IMG/VR virus record: IMGVR_UViG_3300008339_009519
Location: 59,370 to 123,369 of that record
DNA from: a virus
Strand: one strand, 5' to 3'
Length of the DNA: 64,000 nt
The notes under the pieces: generated by a model
The model's input: only the letters and a program-made list of their open reading frames with translations
Databases searched by the model: none
What the model was told of the DNA's origin: nothing
Part shown: piece after piece, positions 33,935 through 42,997 of the stretch
Numbering within the stretch: the stretch's first letter is position 1
How the letters are laid out: every line of letters starts with the position of its first letter
Position numbers and translations under genes: made by a program

Positions 33935-33975
33935 ATTATACCCTCCTAATTCGGTATATCAGATATATGTTTTAT

Positions 33976-35232
33976 TTATATTGTTACTGCGACTTGAACT
34001 TCAATGTTCTTGAGTTCAAATGCTGGTGTGAGCACGAGATCAACAAACGCCTTATTTTCTGCTGGCCAGTAACTAACTGTGAAGTCACTGTCAAGCAAGG
34101 CACCGACTTGTTGCATGCCACGTAGTGCAGAAGTTATGGCTGTTTCCATTGAATTACGTGTTTGTAATGTGGATGCCTCGCCAACAAACTTCGTGCAAAC
34201 TTGTCTAACAAGAAGAGCTGCTTCTGTAACAATTCTCATTGTAGAAATTCTTGTGTAGTCTGATGTAGCTGCTGCCATTGTAAGACCTTCAACAAAGACT
34301 GGAATCTTATTGAAGTTCAAGGCAATAAAGTTAACACCAAGATTGGAAAGCGCTAACTGCTGTGCTCTTGATGGGTTATATCTAATAGATGCTACGTTGT
34401 AAGCTGTCTTATTAACAGGTGAAGTAAATGATGACATTCTGCTGATCGCTGCGGCGAATGTTGTTGCACCATTTGAGTAACCCCAGTCTGCATTGTAATT
34501 TACAGGCTTGAGCTCTGATGCAATAACAACAACGTGTCTACCAATTTCTTCCATTGTTGAAGAATCTCTGCTAATTAAGTTAGCAGGACCAGATCCTGAG
34601 TTATAGAGATGTGAGGAAACTTGTGCTGGAGTCATGAACTCAGATGTTCCTACGTATGGCTTAATTCCCATTACTGCGAAGCATGCGTGTGAATTTTCTG
34701 AAATGTCCTTAACCTTATCAGCTACTTTTGCTGCCCAACTAGCTGAACCAGTTCCGTTATTTGCGTAAAAGCCATACTCTTCATCGTCAGCTGGTGTTGC
34801 AGGATTTTGCCATTCACTTGAATGTGTTCCACGGCCCCAAGGAACTATAATGTCTGGCTGAGCTGATTCAGCTGCTTCAAACGCTGCATCAAAAACATTT
34901 CCACCACCTGCTGCTGCGTATGTTACGCTTGTAATCGCACCTGTTGTGTGATTAAATGATGAGTCTGCTGGAAGTGGAACAATGAAAATTCTTTCTGCTC
35001 CACCAGCAAGAAGTTCAAAATATCCTCTATGGATTTGTGAATCTTCTCCGAAAGCTTGAATTACATCTTGTTCGCTTGTAGCCTGAACTACGTCAAGATC
35101 TTGAACATTGCCAGTAGTGCTGGGTGTTCCTCTTTTTGCGATAAGAACTACTCTCGGGCCAACTGGAATATCTTGGCGAGAGATACTATAAAATCTATCT
35201 TTGATTACTGTTTTTACACCTGGTAGAGCCAT
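33976..35232 (-). CDS. Tail sheath protein
   Basis: A 418-residue contractile sheath subunit. It starts with the typical 'PGVKTVIKDRF' N-terminal arm. The 'GPRVVLIAKRGTPS' strand, the 'AFGEDSQIHRGYFELLAGGAERIFIVPL' region (about 55-85), the nucleotide-fold-like middle with 'VVVIASELKPV', and the C-terminal 'ELKNIEVQVAVTI' strand are all usual for sheath proteins. Length is typical. A GGAGG site lies upstream of ATG 35232 and a candidate phage promoter motif lies at 35280-35288. The tube gene follows after 41 bases. Confidence 0.88.
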   Translation of the reverse strand: MALPGVKTVIKDRFYSISRQDIPVGPRVVLIAKRGTPSTTGNVQDLDVVQATSEQDVIQAFGEDSQIHRGYFELLAGGAERIFIVPLPADSSFNHTTGAITSVTYAAAGGGNVFDAAFEAAESAQPDIIVPWGRGTHSSEWQNPATPADDEEYGFYANNGTGSASWAAKVADKVKDISENSHACFAVMGIKPYVGTSEFMTPAQVSSHLYNSGSGPANLISRDSSTMEEIGRHVVVIASELKPVNYNADWGYSNGATTFAAAISRMSSFTSPVNKTAYNVASIRYNPSRAQQLALSNLGVNFIALNFNKIPVFVEGLTMAAATSDYTRISTMRIVTEAALLVRQVCTKFVGEASTLQTRNSMETAITSALRGMQQVGALLDSDFTVSYWPAENKAFVDLVLTPAFELKNIEVQVAVTI

Positions 35233-35279
35233 TAGCTTTTAGACCTCCGCTTGCAGCATATGTATTTTTACTTCATCAA

Positions 35280-35288
35280 TATAGTAAT
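35280..35288 (-). promoter_or_regulatory. Candidate phage promoter element ATTACTATA (sheath)
   Basis: ATTACTATA on the minus strand, 48 bases before the sheath start in an 87-base gap. It is one of six upstream copies of the same motif in this window. Confidence 0.35.
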
Positions 35289-35319
35289 GGGCATTGTTTG
35301 AAAACAAACCACTAATAAT

Positions 35320-36060
35320 TTATGAATCTGGAGTAGCTGATTGATTTAAATCAATTATATTTAATTCAGTTCCTTCATATGTTGGTGTTGAGCCTTCATA
35401 GAATTGGTCCCAAATCTCTTTTTCCATAGCCATATAACGTCTTACGTCTAACGCTATTTGCTCTATACGCCCAACCTCCATGCCAATAAGCTTTTCGGTT
35501 GTTAACATATAGGTTACGGTTCTTTTATTTACATCTGTAGCGTCCCTATTTTCCTCAGAATCTGATAATCTTCTGGCATATACTAACTCTGATGCACCTA
35601 ATCTTTTAAAAACTGGGGTATATTCCAACATAAAATCTTCGAATATTTCAATAACCTTTTCTGCAACCTCTGGACCAGCATATCTATCTGAAGATCCTTT
35701 TAATTCACCTGAATTTGACTTTGTTATTACGGTAAAAGATATTATATTTTGAAATCTTTGACCAAAAATAGCTATATCTTTTGATGGTGATACTCTACTT
35801 CTGGGCTTTGGCTCTACGGAATGAGCCCTTCTTAACTCTAATCCATATGCTATAACAGGATATTCTGCATAGTCGCCATTTTGAATAGGTTTTATTTTAA
35901 TATTTGGGTATGCGTTTTCCCAGAGGGCTTTTACGGCTGCTATAAATTCTATATATGTTAAATTCCCTTGTGCTTGCAGTGGAGGCAAACTGCCTGAAAC
36001 TCTGTCAAATGAAAATTCATTGATATTAGCTGTTGGGAACATTGGGTAGTTCTGTGGCAT
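35320..36060 (-). CDS. Neck/tail-completion protein candidate
   Basis: A 246-residue protein between the sheath and a sheath-like gene. It contains a TYIEFIAAVKALWENAYP helix, a YPVIAYGLELRRAHS strand region near 60-75 and a 'NIISFTVITKSNSGELKG' strand, followed by an acidic helix 'VAEKVIEIFEDFM'. That layout resembles tail terminator or completion proteins in outline, but no family was firmly recognised. Its ATG shares a base with the preceding stop (TAATG), so it is translationally coupled to the sheath-like gene. Confidence 0.5.
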   Translation of the reverse strand: MPQNYPMFPTANINEFSFDRVSGSLPPLQAQGNLTYIEFIAAVKALWENAYPNIKIKPIQNGDYAEYPVIAYGLELRRAHSVEPKPRSRVSPSKDIAIFGQRFQNIISFTVITKSNSGELKGSSDRYAGPEVAEKVIEIFEDFMLEYTPVFKRLGASELVYARRLSDSEENRDATDVNKRTVTYMLTTEKLIGMEVGRIEQIALDVRRYMAMEKEIWDQFYEGSTPTYEGTELNIIDLNQSATPDS

Positions 36061-37649
36061 TATGCGCCTCTTCCTGATGCTATGTTAAATGATAGTTCTC
36101 TTAAAGTTCTAGAAGAAACAAGTGTTATGTTAAAGTACATTTTTCCTTTTTCTTGCTTATCTGCATACGCGTCTAAACTATAGTTTCTAACTATATCATT
36201 AATTTTTAAGAAATTTAATAATGCTTCAACTTTGCTAGTAATTTTAGAGTATCCAAATTTACCTATTGCATTTTTGCTAATTGCTTGCACTTCAGATATC
36301 ACCATTGCAGCTAAACGAACATTGGAAGAATCTTTAAAGTTTTCGCTTATTGATTGCGTAAAGTCACCACTCAGATATACATCATATGGGCCAGCAAATC
36401 TTCTTGATCTACTTCCTCTTGTTATCGAATTAATTCCTTTGTCATTCAAAGATTTTACTTGTGCTGTAGTTAGTTCTGCCCCATAGCCAGAAAGAGCAGC
36501 AGGAATTCTTTGATTGCTTATTCCATAATTAACTTGCATTGAAGACAATAAGCCAGCTGTTGCTGCAGCTAAAGATGAGCTATAACTTGTTTGCAGTTGT
36601 TTATGTGCAAAGATAGCTTCTCCATAAACAAGCACTAAGTGCTTACCTGTGTCTTTTGTTATAAAACCATTTCCATCAATCGTACTTTGAATGTCAAAAT
36701 TTTTATTTATTAATTCTGTGACATCTTGAGAATTAACACCCTGGTTCTTTGAACCTAATATGCCTATGGTTACTTCGCCAGTATTTTCTTGGATTTTATT
36801 ACAGAAATTAGCTAACTGCTTTGCAAAATTTACTGTTCCAGTGTTTATCATACTAGCTTCTAGTGGAACAACAAAATCTATAAAATCATATTGTTCAATT
36901 AGGTTATAGCAGATTGCGAGACTATTATAATATGTTTGGTAAAAAGTAAATGTATCATTAACACTGTCTTTAAATATTGGCGTATTTCTTTCAGCTACAT
37001 TATCAACGTACTGATTCATGTAGCCTGCTGACATTAAATATATATCTCTTGCACCACAACTATAGGCGTCAAACATTCCTCTTAGTAATGGAGAATTAAT
37101 ATCTGCTCTTAATAAATCTACGCCTTCTTTTATAGAACTAATTTTTTGAATACCATATGGCTCTATTGCATCTGTATGTCCTATTAAAAGTACATTATTT
37201 GTATCAAACTGATCCATCAACTTATATTTAGAAGTTGAATTAATTGAAACAGATTTTCCAAACAAAGAGTAGTCTGAATCAGAGCTTTGCACTACGGCTT
37301 TTATGTGGATATTAATTTCCTTAATATCAATTGCACCATTTAAAGTTGTATTTATTTCAATTGTATATTGTCCGTCAAATGCATTTGCAGGTATCTGCAT
37401 TACAAGATTGTAATAACCTTCTGAGATTCTTTCTACCGAATCTGTTGCTGTAAATGACTGTGAATAGCCTGGGCTTGCTGCTGTAGCTAAATCTATATTA
37501 TAAACATACGGCCCAATTATTACTGGCCCTACTGAACTTAAACCTCTTTTTAAGAAAATTATAATATTAGATTCTGGATCTACATATTCATAGCCAGACT
37601 TATATATAAATGGTATTTCTACACTTTGTCCTGGTGTTACAACTAACAT
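36060..37649 (-). CDS. Second tail sheath-like protein with Ig-like N-terminus
   Basis: A 529-residue protein. Residues 1-130 look like a beta-sandwich domain. From about 150 the sheath pattern appears: 'KISSIKEGVDLLRADINSPLLRGMFDAYSCGARDIYL' (cargo-like nucleotide fold found in sheath proteins), 'KIPAALSGYG'-type middle and 'KMYFNITLVSSRTLRELSFNI' at the C-terminus. It is less similar to typical sheath subunits than the product of 33976-35232, so it may cap the sheath at the neck or form a special ring. ATG 37649 directly abuts the previous stop. Confidence 0.7.
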   Translation of the reverse strand: MLVVTPGQSVEIPFIYKSGYEYVDPESNIIIFLKRGLSSVGPVIIGPYVYNIDLATAASPGYSQSFTATDSVERISEGYYNLVMQIPANAFDGQYTIEINTTLNGAIDIKEINIHIKAVVQSSDSDYSLFGKSVSINSTSKYKLMDQFDTNNVLLIGHTDAIEPYGIQKISSIKEGVDLLRADINSPLLRGMFDAYSCGARDIYLMSAGYMNQYVDNVAERNTPIFKDSVNDTFTFYQTYYNSLAICYNLIEQYDFIDFVVPLEASMINTGTVNFAKQLANFCNKIQENTGEVTIGILGSKNQGVNSQDVTELINKNFDIQSTIDGNGFITKDTGKHLVLVYGEAIFAHKQLQTSYSSSLAAATAGLLSSMQVNYGISNQRIPAALSGYGAELTTAQVKSLNDKGINSITRGSRSRRFAGPYDVYLSGDFTQSISENFKDSSNVRLAAMVISEVQAISKNAIGKFGYSKITSKVEALLNFLKINDIVRNYSLDAYADKQEKGKMYFNITLVSSRTLRELSFNIASGRGA

Positions 37650-38030
37650 TTAACTTGCCGTTTCTTCTTTGCTTGCCCCACACATCCAATATTCAACTTT
37701 ACCATATCTACCTCTTACTGGGTAGCATTCCTCTATTACATATAGAACATAGTCTTCAAGTAAAGAAAAAGAACCTTCATATATTCTATCCCCTGGTTTT
37801 GGGTTTATTTCTGATTCAAAATAATAAACTCTATTTGAATTTATGGTTAAGCCTTCAATTTCTTCCTGCTTTGTTGAAGCTAAATATCTTGAGGCTGCGT
37901 TAGTGTGTCTTGTGGTTACTCTTTCAAGTTTATCGGAATAAAGGCCGTCATCAGATAATCTTCTTTGCAGGAGAATATCGTGACCCCATTCTCTTAGTAT
38001 TTGTTTAAAAACTTTTTTTGCATTAATCAT
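37650..38030 (-). CDS. Head-tail joining/neck protein candidate
   Basis: A 126-residue protein with the pattern of small head-tail connector proteins: an N-terminal helix (INAKKVFKQILREWG), DILLQRRL, a 'RYLASTKQEEIEGL' segment, a strand with VYYFESEINPKPGDRIYEG and a terminal strand pair. I chose ATG 38030, which overlaps the previous stop as ATGATTAA, over an upstream start at 38063 inside the preceding gene. The role is inferred from sequence pattern and neighbours. Confidence 0.6.
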   Translation of the reverse strand: MINAKKVFKQILREWGHDILLQRRLSDDGLYSDKLERVTTRHTNAASRYLASTKQEEIEGLTINSNRVYYFESEINPKPGDRIYEGSFSLLEDYVLYVIEECYPVRGRYGKVEYWMCGASKEETAS

Positions 38031-38919
38031 ATTGACGCAGTCTTCTGTCCGGCATTGGGTCATCTTGCACTATTGGTTTTTTGCCTGGACCATAAAGCTC
38101 TTTGTCTGACAAATAAATTAGTTGACCAGTTTGTGGATCGAGTGTTTTTCCTGAAGTTGCAACTCTTCTGTTTGGAAGTCCTTTTGGTTGCACCCCTCTC
38201 ATTGATACTTTCTTTGCAAGGACCTCTCTTCTCAAAGAAGCGGCTATTTGGCACCAAGTTGTTGCATTTGATCTAGTAGCAACTGCTCTTGGTGCAGATC
38301 TGTTTGTAATTTCTAAATCTGCCAACTTTAATGAAAGTTCATCATCTCCACCAAAGCCATATGTTCTACTTAACTCACAAGCTGCTGCTGCTTTAATGTA
38401 CTCAAGTATAATAAATGGTAGCGTAGATCCATCCTCATCACCTTTTAGCCCATATATTTCTTTTATTTCTAAAGAGTATCTATAAATCATTTCTCCGATT
38501 TCAATTAAAGAAGCGTCTGGAAAAATGGCAACAAGCTCTTCTGGATCAAGATAGAGTGGCGATAAATCAGGAGCAAATATAATAGTTTCATCTGCTCTTA
38601 GAGTTACCGTTGGCTCATAGTCAGTAGTAGAACTATTCGCATACAATGTTAATTTGGAAACTATACTGTTCCCTGAAGATGTGGTGCCAGTAAATGTTAC
38701 TGTGTATGTGTCAGCCTCTGTTGGAGTAAAGTCATAATAATATTCAGAACCAGACAAAAGAGTCGCTGATGTATTAATTACTATTTCAGCGTCTGAATTT
38801 TTTATTAAAACCTGAACACTGACTATCTCTGCTTCTACTTGTACGCCACCGTCACCTTGGTCAAGAAATTTGACTTTTAGTCTGACGCTATCATTAACCA
38901 AAACGTTGCTAACGGACAT
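38023..38919 (-). CDS. Head-tail connector region protein with beta-sandwich N-terminus
   Basis: A 298-residue protein. Residues 1-100 look like an Ig-like beta domain (SVRLKVKFLDQGDGG, then TYTVTFTGTT). Residues 110-220 are helical (DASLIEIGEMIYRYSLEI, then FIILEYIKAAAACELSRTYG), resembling head completion or connector proteins, and the basic C-terminus ends in RRLRQYD. ATG 38919 has GGAG six bases before it. It lies in the same operon as the neck and sheath genes. The function is inferred. Confidence 0.55.
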   Translation of the reverse strand: MSVSNVLVNDSVRLKVKFLDQGDGGVQVEAEIVSVQVLIKNSDAEIVINTSATLLSGSEYYYDFTPTEADTYTVTFTGTTSSGNSIVSKLTLYANSSTTDYEPTVTLRADETIIFAPDLSPLYLDPEELVAIFPDASLIEIGEMIYRYSLEIKEIYGLKGDEDGSTLPFIILEYIKAAAACELSRTYGFGGDDELSLKLADLEITNRSAPRAVATRSNATTWCQIAASLRREVLAKKVSMRGVQPKGLPNRRVATSGKTLDPQTGQLIYLSDKELYGPGKKPIVQDDPMPDRRLRQYD

Positions 38920-38950
38920 TTTATCTCCAAAATTAAAGTAATTTACTCTT

Positions 38951-38981
38951 TATAGTAGCTGATTTACGCCACTATAGTAAT
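38951..38981 (-). promoter_or_regulatory. Candidate promoter element, two copies (connector gene)
   Basis: Minus-strand GCTACTATA at 38951-38959 and ATTACTATA at 38973-38981, 32 and 54 bases before the start at 38919. The second copy overlaps the end of the previous gene. Confidence 0.3.
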
Positions 38982-39248
38982 TTCAGCTGTGCCAGAAATT
39001 GCTATTACTGAGGCACTTGCTAAAGCTGTAACCTGATCATCTAGTGCTTGGACTGTTATAATCCCATCTATTGAGGTATCTATACTCACAACTGCAATAG
39101 TTGTTAAATTAGAAAAGTCTTCATTAGTTGGATAAAAAAAGGTTACATTATTTACGATTATTGGGCTAGATATACTTGGCGCGTTTATGACTAAAACGCC
39201 CGAATAGGTAACATTGCTATTGTAGGCTATTGGCTGGTTGTATATCAT
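38964..39248 (-). CDS. Small beta-rich protein
   Basis: A 94-residue protein almost entirely made of alternating hydrophobic strands with Thr, Ser and Ile (IAYNSNVTYSGVLVI, then SASVIAISGTAEITIVA). It has no Cys or His cluster and no signal peptide. The size and composition fit a small capsid decoration or Ig-like domain protein, but no family is recognised. ATG 39248 has AAAGG upstream and a candidate promoter element 28 bases before it. Confidence 0.6.
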   Translation of the reverse strand: MIYNQPIAYNSNVTYSGVLVINAPSISSPIIVNNVTFFYPTNEDFSNLTTIAVVSIDTSIDGIITVQALDDQVTALASASVIAISGTAEITIVA

Positions 39249-39275
39249 TCTTTACCTTTAATAAACGTATATGTT

Positions 39276-39284
39276 TATAGTAAT
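39276..39284 (-). promoter_or_regulatory. Candidate promoter element ATTACTATA (39248 start)
   Basis: Minus-strand ATTACTATA followed by AACATATACG, 28 bases before ATG 39248, in the 40-base gap after the oxygenase block. Confidence 0.4.
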
Positions 39285-39288
39285 AAAT

Positions 39289-40089
39289 TTAAAATTCTAA
39301 CCCAGCATCTTTTCTTAGATTTGGCATCCAGATTCTCCAGTCTCCGTTTTCTGTAATGCCTTCTGATGGTGTCCCATATAAAAAAGACCCAAGATAGGCT
39401 ATTCTTAGGCCAGCAGTTACTGGAGCCACTTCATGAGTTCCTATAAAATTAGTAGGGTATATTACGGCTGATCCAGCTTTTGGCTTATAGGTATGTTTTG
39501 CGTGTTTATGCGTAATCTCTCCGCCCATAAAATTATATCCGTTTAACTGATCTTCTGAGTCAACACAATCATTTAAGTAAATATTAACACTTACCTTACT
39601 ATGTTTTGGGTACTCATTTTTTGGTTTTTCTCCAAACCTAAATGGGATCTGATCATCACAGTGTGGGCCTATTCCCTGACCATTTTCATATGTTGCGATA
39701 TGACCCATACCTCTCCACCAGCAGACCGTTGAAGCGTCTGGATAATACTTACAGTATTCAACAAGTATTCTGTACATTAGATCTTCTAAGTCTGCTATAA
39801 ATTGCTCTTGCTCCTTAGTTACTTGTCTTGTTAATGAATTATTCATTTTTAATAGTGGATCTATAAATCTATTTGGTGCCAAGCTGACCGCATCTGGATC
39901 AAATTTAAATCCAGTTTTATTAATCGCATATCTTTTACCATCTTCAACAACATATGTAAAAGTTTTTTCTTCTTCTTCTCTCAACATCATTATGTAGTCA
40001 AATAAAAACTTTTGGTTAATATCAATAGCGTCTTCCACAACACAAAGACCGCTACCTACATCTTTCATTTTTAATTTAGTATCTAACAT
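39289..40089 (-). CDS. 2OG-Fe(II) oxygenase, prolyl-hydroxylase-like (copy 4 of tandem set)
   Basis: A 266-residue 2-oxoglutarate/Fe(II) dioxygenase. The iron ligands are visible as HxD in GPHCDD (about 143-145) and a distal His in GTHEV (about 223), and the 2OG-binding Arg in GLRIAYLG about ten residues later. The sequence between reads VNIYLNDCVDSED, then GGEITHKHAKHTYKPKAGSAVIYP, as in P4H-type enzymes. It is a paralog of the next three upstream genes. The start overlaps the previous stop (TAATG). The substrate is unknown; proline residues of virion proteins are one possibility. Confidence 0.88.
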   Translation of the reverse strand: MLDTKLKMKDVGSGLCVVEDAIDINQKFLFDYIMMLREEEEKTFTYVVEDGKRYAINKTGFKFDPDAVSLAPNRFIDPLLKMNNSLTRQVTKEQEQFIADLEDLMYRILVEYCKYYPDASTVCWWRGMGHIATYENGQGIGPHCDDQIPFRFGEKPKNEYPKHSKVSVNIYLNDCVDSEDQLNGYNFMGGEITHKHAKHTYKPKAGSAVIYPTNFIGTHEVAPVTAGLRIAYLGSFLYGTPSEGITENGDWRIWMPNLRKDAGLEF

Positions 40090-40988
40090 TATTGACCATA
40101 GCTTGATTTTGTAATTCTATATTGTTCTGAAAACTCGTCATAACCCCTAGATAAAAGATGCTTTCTGTAGTCTTCTACAAGAGTTGGCATGTATACGTTT
40201 GTTGATGTCTGTGCTGCGACAGGATCAACAAGTGGATCAGCTACTGCTTCTTTAACTTCTATATTTGGAGTTCCGTGACTATACCATCCAAGATAAGAGT
40301 ATCTCATTCCACCTTCAACTGGCTTGACCTCATGCCCAGCAGTGTACGAGGCTGGAAAAAATAAAATATCTCCCTTTTTAGGGATATGAGTAATGTCTAA
40401 ATAATTGAAATAATGATGACCACCCATGAAATTCTTTCCATCTAATTTGTCTTCTGAGTCAACACAATCATTAAAATATATAAGAGCTGTTACTGTACTT
40501 CTCATCGCAAGTTGATCATTTGGAGTCCAAACTCCATATATGTAATCAGTGCTAATATCTGAGTGTGGACCTAAATAAGCGCCTTTTTTGTAGGCAACGA
40601 TGTGACCTTTTACCTTCCACCATATACATTTGAATGCTAGCGGATAAAATTCTAAATATTTAAATAAGTATTTATCTCTTGACTGTTCAAGTCCATTAAG
40701 AAAATTAACAACGTCTTCTCTAGGATCTTGGTGTGCCGCAGAACCTCTTCCTGGCATGATGTCAATTGATTCTTTACCAAAGAAGTATCCACTTCTATTT
40801 ATATAGATTTCTTCTCCTGTTTCTGGGTCAATTCCAGGCTTATACATTGCATTTCTTTCTCTTGTGACTATCTCTTCACAAAAATCAAATGCCTTATCAC
40901 CATCAAAGCTAACAGCATTCTCGAAAAGAACAACTCCGCCACCAAGATCTTTTCCTTCAATATCGTTGTTGATAACCAAATTATTCAC
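40089..40988 (-). CDS. 2OG-Fe(II) oxygenase, prolyl-hydroxylase-like (copy 3)
   Basis: A 299-residue paralog with FKCIWWKVKGHIVAYKKG, the iron-binding HSD in LGPHSD (about 145), and the distal His in AGHEV followed by GMRYSYLG with the 2OG-binding Arg. The C-terminal extension of about 60 residues ends with VYMPTLVEDY, shared with the other copies. It starts with GTG at 40988, eight bases inside the previous gene, with AGGAG upstream. All known catalytic residues are kept, so it should be active. Confidence 0.87.
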   Translation of the reverse strand: MNNLVINNDIEGKDLGGGVVLFENAVSFDGDKAFDFCEEIVTRERNAMYKPGIDPETGEEIYINRSGYFFGKESIDIMPGRGSAAHQDPREDVVNFLNGLEQSRDKYLFKYLEFYPLAFKCIWWKVKGHIVAYKKGAYLGPHSDISTDYIYGVWTPNDQLAMRSTVTALIYFNDCVDSEDKLDGKNFMGGHHYFNYLDITHIPKKGDILFFPASYTAGHEVKPVEGGMRYSYLGWYSHGTPNIEVKEAVADPLVDPVAAQTSTNVYMPTLVEDYRKHLLSRGYDEFSEQYRITKSSYGQ

Positions 40989-41898
40989 CCATTAACTCCT
41001 TAACAGTATTAGAACTATTATACATTCTAGTTGTTGGTTTTAACAACTCATTTGCAGCCTTGCTATCTTCATCGTATTTACTTTTTATATATTCAACATA
41101 ATCCTTTACTACATCTGGCATCCATACTTGACCCTGTAAACCAGGCGGAATATCACCGTGAGTTATATTTATTCCTCTATCTGGGTGTGGAGAACCCTGG
41201 GAAAAGTACCCTATGTATGCGTATCTGCTGCCTTCATTGCATGGGTTGATTGCGTGAGAACCTAAATAATTAGACGGAAACATTAGTAAGTCGCCTGATT
41301 TTGGTTTATATACAACATCTGCATATGGAAAAAAAATTTCCCCATTTAAGTATTCATACTTATTTATTTCATCTTTAGATTCTACTGAAGAATTTAAATA
41401 TATAATTGATCCAACAACACTTCTTGTGGCTACCTGCCAATCAGGTTCAAATCCTGGCTGGTAATTGACATCATTATCGCTGTGGAGTCCCATAGCACTG
41501 CCTGGGCCATAAGCCAAAATATGGCCCTGCGTTCTCCACCACAGGCTTGGAAGCAACATAGGAAATAGTTCTACATACCTAAGTAAGTTGCTGTAGAATG
41601 TTTTTTCGCACTGAGCAAAGAAGTTTATTAAAAATGGATCACTATCCTTATTTAGGAAATCCATTATATGGCTAGAGCTATTGTATATAGACTCTAAAGT
41701 ATACCTATGACCACTTCTGTTAATCGCATACAGTGGATTTTTATTTTCATCATAGATGATTTTATAATCATCTTTTATTGCTTTTTCCTTTAAAGATGCA
41801 ATAAATGGTATTATTTTATCCTCATCAACATCAATAGCATTTTTGAAAAGTACTATCCCCATCCCAAGATGTTGTGGTTTAATCTCTTTCGTGCCCAT
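40981..41898 (-). CDS. 2OG-Fe(II) oxygenase, prolyl-hydroxylase-like (copy 2)
   Basis: A 305-residue paralog. It has LWWRTQGHILAYGPG, HSD in MGLHSDND, and distal His in LGSHAI with GSRYAYIGYF carrying the Arg. I placed the start at ATG 41898, two bases after the upstream TAG. A longer frame reaches ATG 41928 but would lie inside the previous gene and would include an in-frame CGG at 41923-41925; using the shorter start keeps this gene free of CGG, as in the rest of the genome. Confidence 0.86.
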   Translation of the reverse strand: MGTKEIKPQHLGMGIVLFKNAIDVDEDKIIPFIASLKEKAIKDDYKIIYDENKNPLYAINRSGHRYTLESIYNSSSHIMDFLNKDSDPFLINFFAQCEKTFYSNLLRYVELFPMLLPSLWWRTQGHILAYGPGSAMGLHSDNDVNYQPGFEPDWQVATRSVVGSIIYLNSSVESKDEINKYEYLNGEIFFPYADVVYKPKSGDLLMFPSNYLGSHAINPCNEGSRYAYIGYFSQGSPHPDRGINITHGDIPPGLQGQVWMPDVVKDYVEYIKSKYDEDSKAANELLKPTTRMYNSSNTVKELMGE

Positions 41899-41900
41899 AG

Positions 41901-42995
41901 CTAAACTCTTACTGGGTCTGTTCCGCATGGGCCTTCTGGTAAATCTTCTGAGCCAGAAGCAGTTGCCTCTTCTTTAACCTCTACCGCTTCGTGGGTAGTG
42001 TTATACTGTGCTACATTTCGCCCTTGGTAAACTGGGTTCCAGCCAATTTCAACATTGTATTTTTCTGGATTAGAATATATAGAGTATGGTGACTTGCAGT
42101 AACGTTCATAGTCATCATAGATATTGTTAAGCCATACTGCTGGGCACCATTCAAAGCTTCGGTCTGGTTCTGATATGACAATTCCAGCAGAGATATCATC
42201 TGCGCCTTGTCCAAAGAAGGACAAATAGCTATATCTTACTCCTTTGCCCATTCTTTCAACATCGTGGGCTGCAACAAAATTTGTTGGAAAAAATATAATA
42301 TCTCCTTTTTTAGGGCTATAAGATATTCCTAAATGAACAAATCTTAAATGGCCTCCTGTGAAGTTTCTGCCATTTAACTCTTCTTCTGAGTCAACGCAGT
42401 CATTTAGATAAATAAGTGAACCACAAGTCTGTCTTGATGCAACCATGCCTCTTGGCATATATCGAACACCGTTAGTTACTTTATAATTTGTATCATTATC
42501 AGCATGGCACCCTAAGATGCCACCATTACCGTATCTAAGAACATGGCCTCTATTCTTCCACCAAATACTGCCCAACATTAATGGATAATGATCTATATAT
42601 TTAAGTAGACATTTATAATTTTGTTCTTCTAGATAAAGAAAAAAATCTTTTACTTCTTGTGGAGTTTCATCAGTTACTGGATGCAGAAGCCTTACTGGAG
42701 TTGAGGGGATATCCTCTAACCTATATCTAAATCCATCTTCATTTATGCCATACTCATTTCCATCTTCTGCGGTAATATAAGCCCATCTATTTTCGTGTGC
42801 TTTCTCTGCTTTAGAATCAATATAATCTAAAATAACTTGCTGATTTATATTAAAAGCGTTTCTAAAAACAATTACACCTGGTCCTAGAACTTCTACTTGG
42901 AGTTCGCCAATCTCTTCGATTATACTATCATCAATATCTGGGGTAACTGGGAAGGCCACACTATTGATATATTTATCCACTGGGTTATTTTCCAT
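41901..42995 (-). CDS. 2OG-Fe(II) oxygenase, prolyl-hydroxylase-like (copy 1)
   Basis: A 364-residue paralog, the longest of the four. It has IWWKNRGHVLRYGNG, HAD in LGCHADND, a GSLIYLNDCVDSEEELNG region, and a distal His in AAHDV followed by GVRYSYLSFFGQG with the Arg. The N-terminal 35 residues and the C-terminal 60 residues (Glu/Ala-rich) are specific to this copy. ATG 42995 is two bases from the preceding stop. It opens the tandem array of four, which seems to have arisen by duplication and divergence. Confidence 0.87.
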   Translation of the reverse strand: MENNPVDKYINSVAFPVTPDIDDSIIEEIGELQVEVLGPGVIVFRNAFNINQQVILDYIDSKAEKAHENRWAYITAEDGNEYGINEDGFRYRLEDIPSTPVRLLHPVTDETPQEVKDFFLYLEEQNYKCLLKYIDHYPLMLGSIWWKNRGHVLRYGNGGILGCHADNDTNYKVTNGVRYMPRGMVASRQTCGSLIYLNDCVDSEEELNGRNFTGGHLRFVHLGISYSPKKGDIIFFPTNFVAAHDVERMGKGVRYSYLSFFGQGADDISAGIVISEPDRSFEWCPAVWLNNIYDDYERYCKSPYSIYSNPEKYNVEIGWNPVYQGRNVAQYNTTHEAVEVKEEATASGSEDLPEGPCGTDPVRV

Positions 42996-42997
42996 GT

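Noticed and set aside
41899-41928. Upstream start at 41928 for the oxygenase gene
   Set aside because: It would overlap the previous gene by 28 bases; ATG 41898 lies two bases after the stop, as in neighbouring genes.
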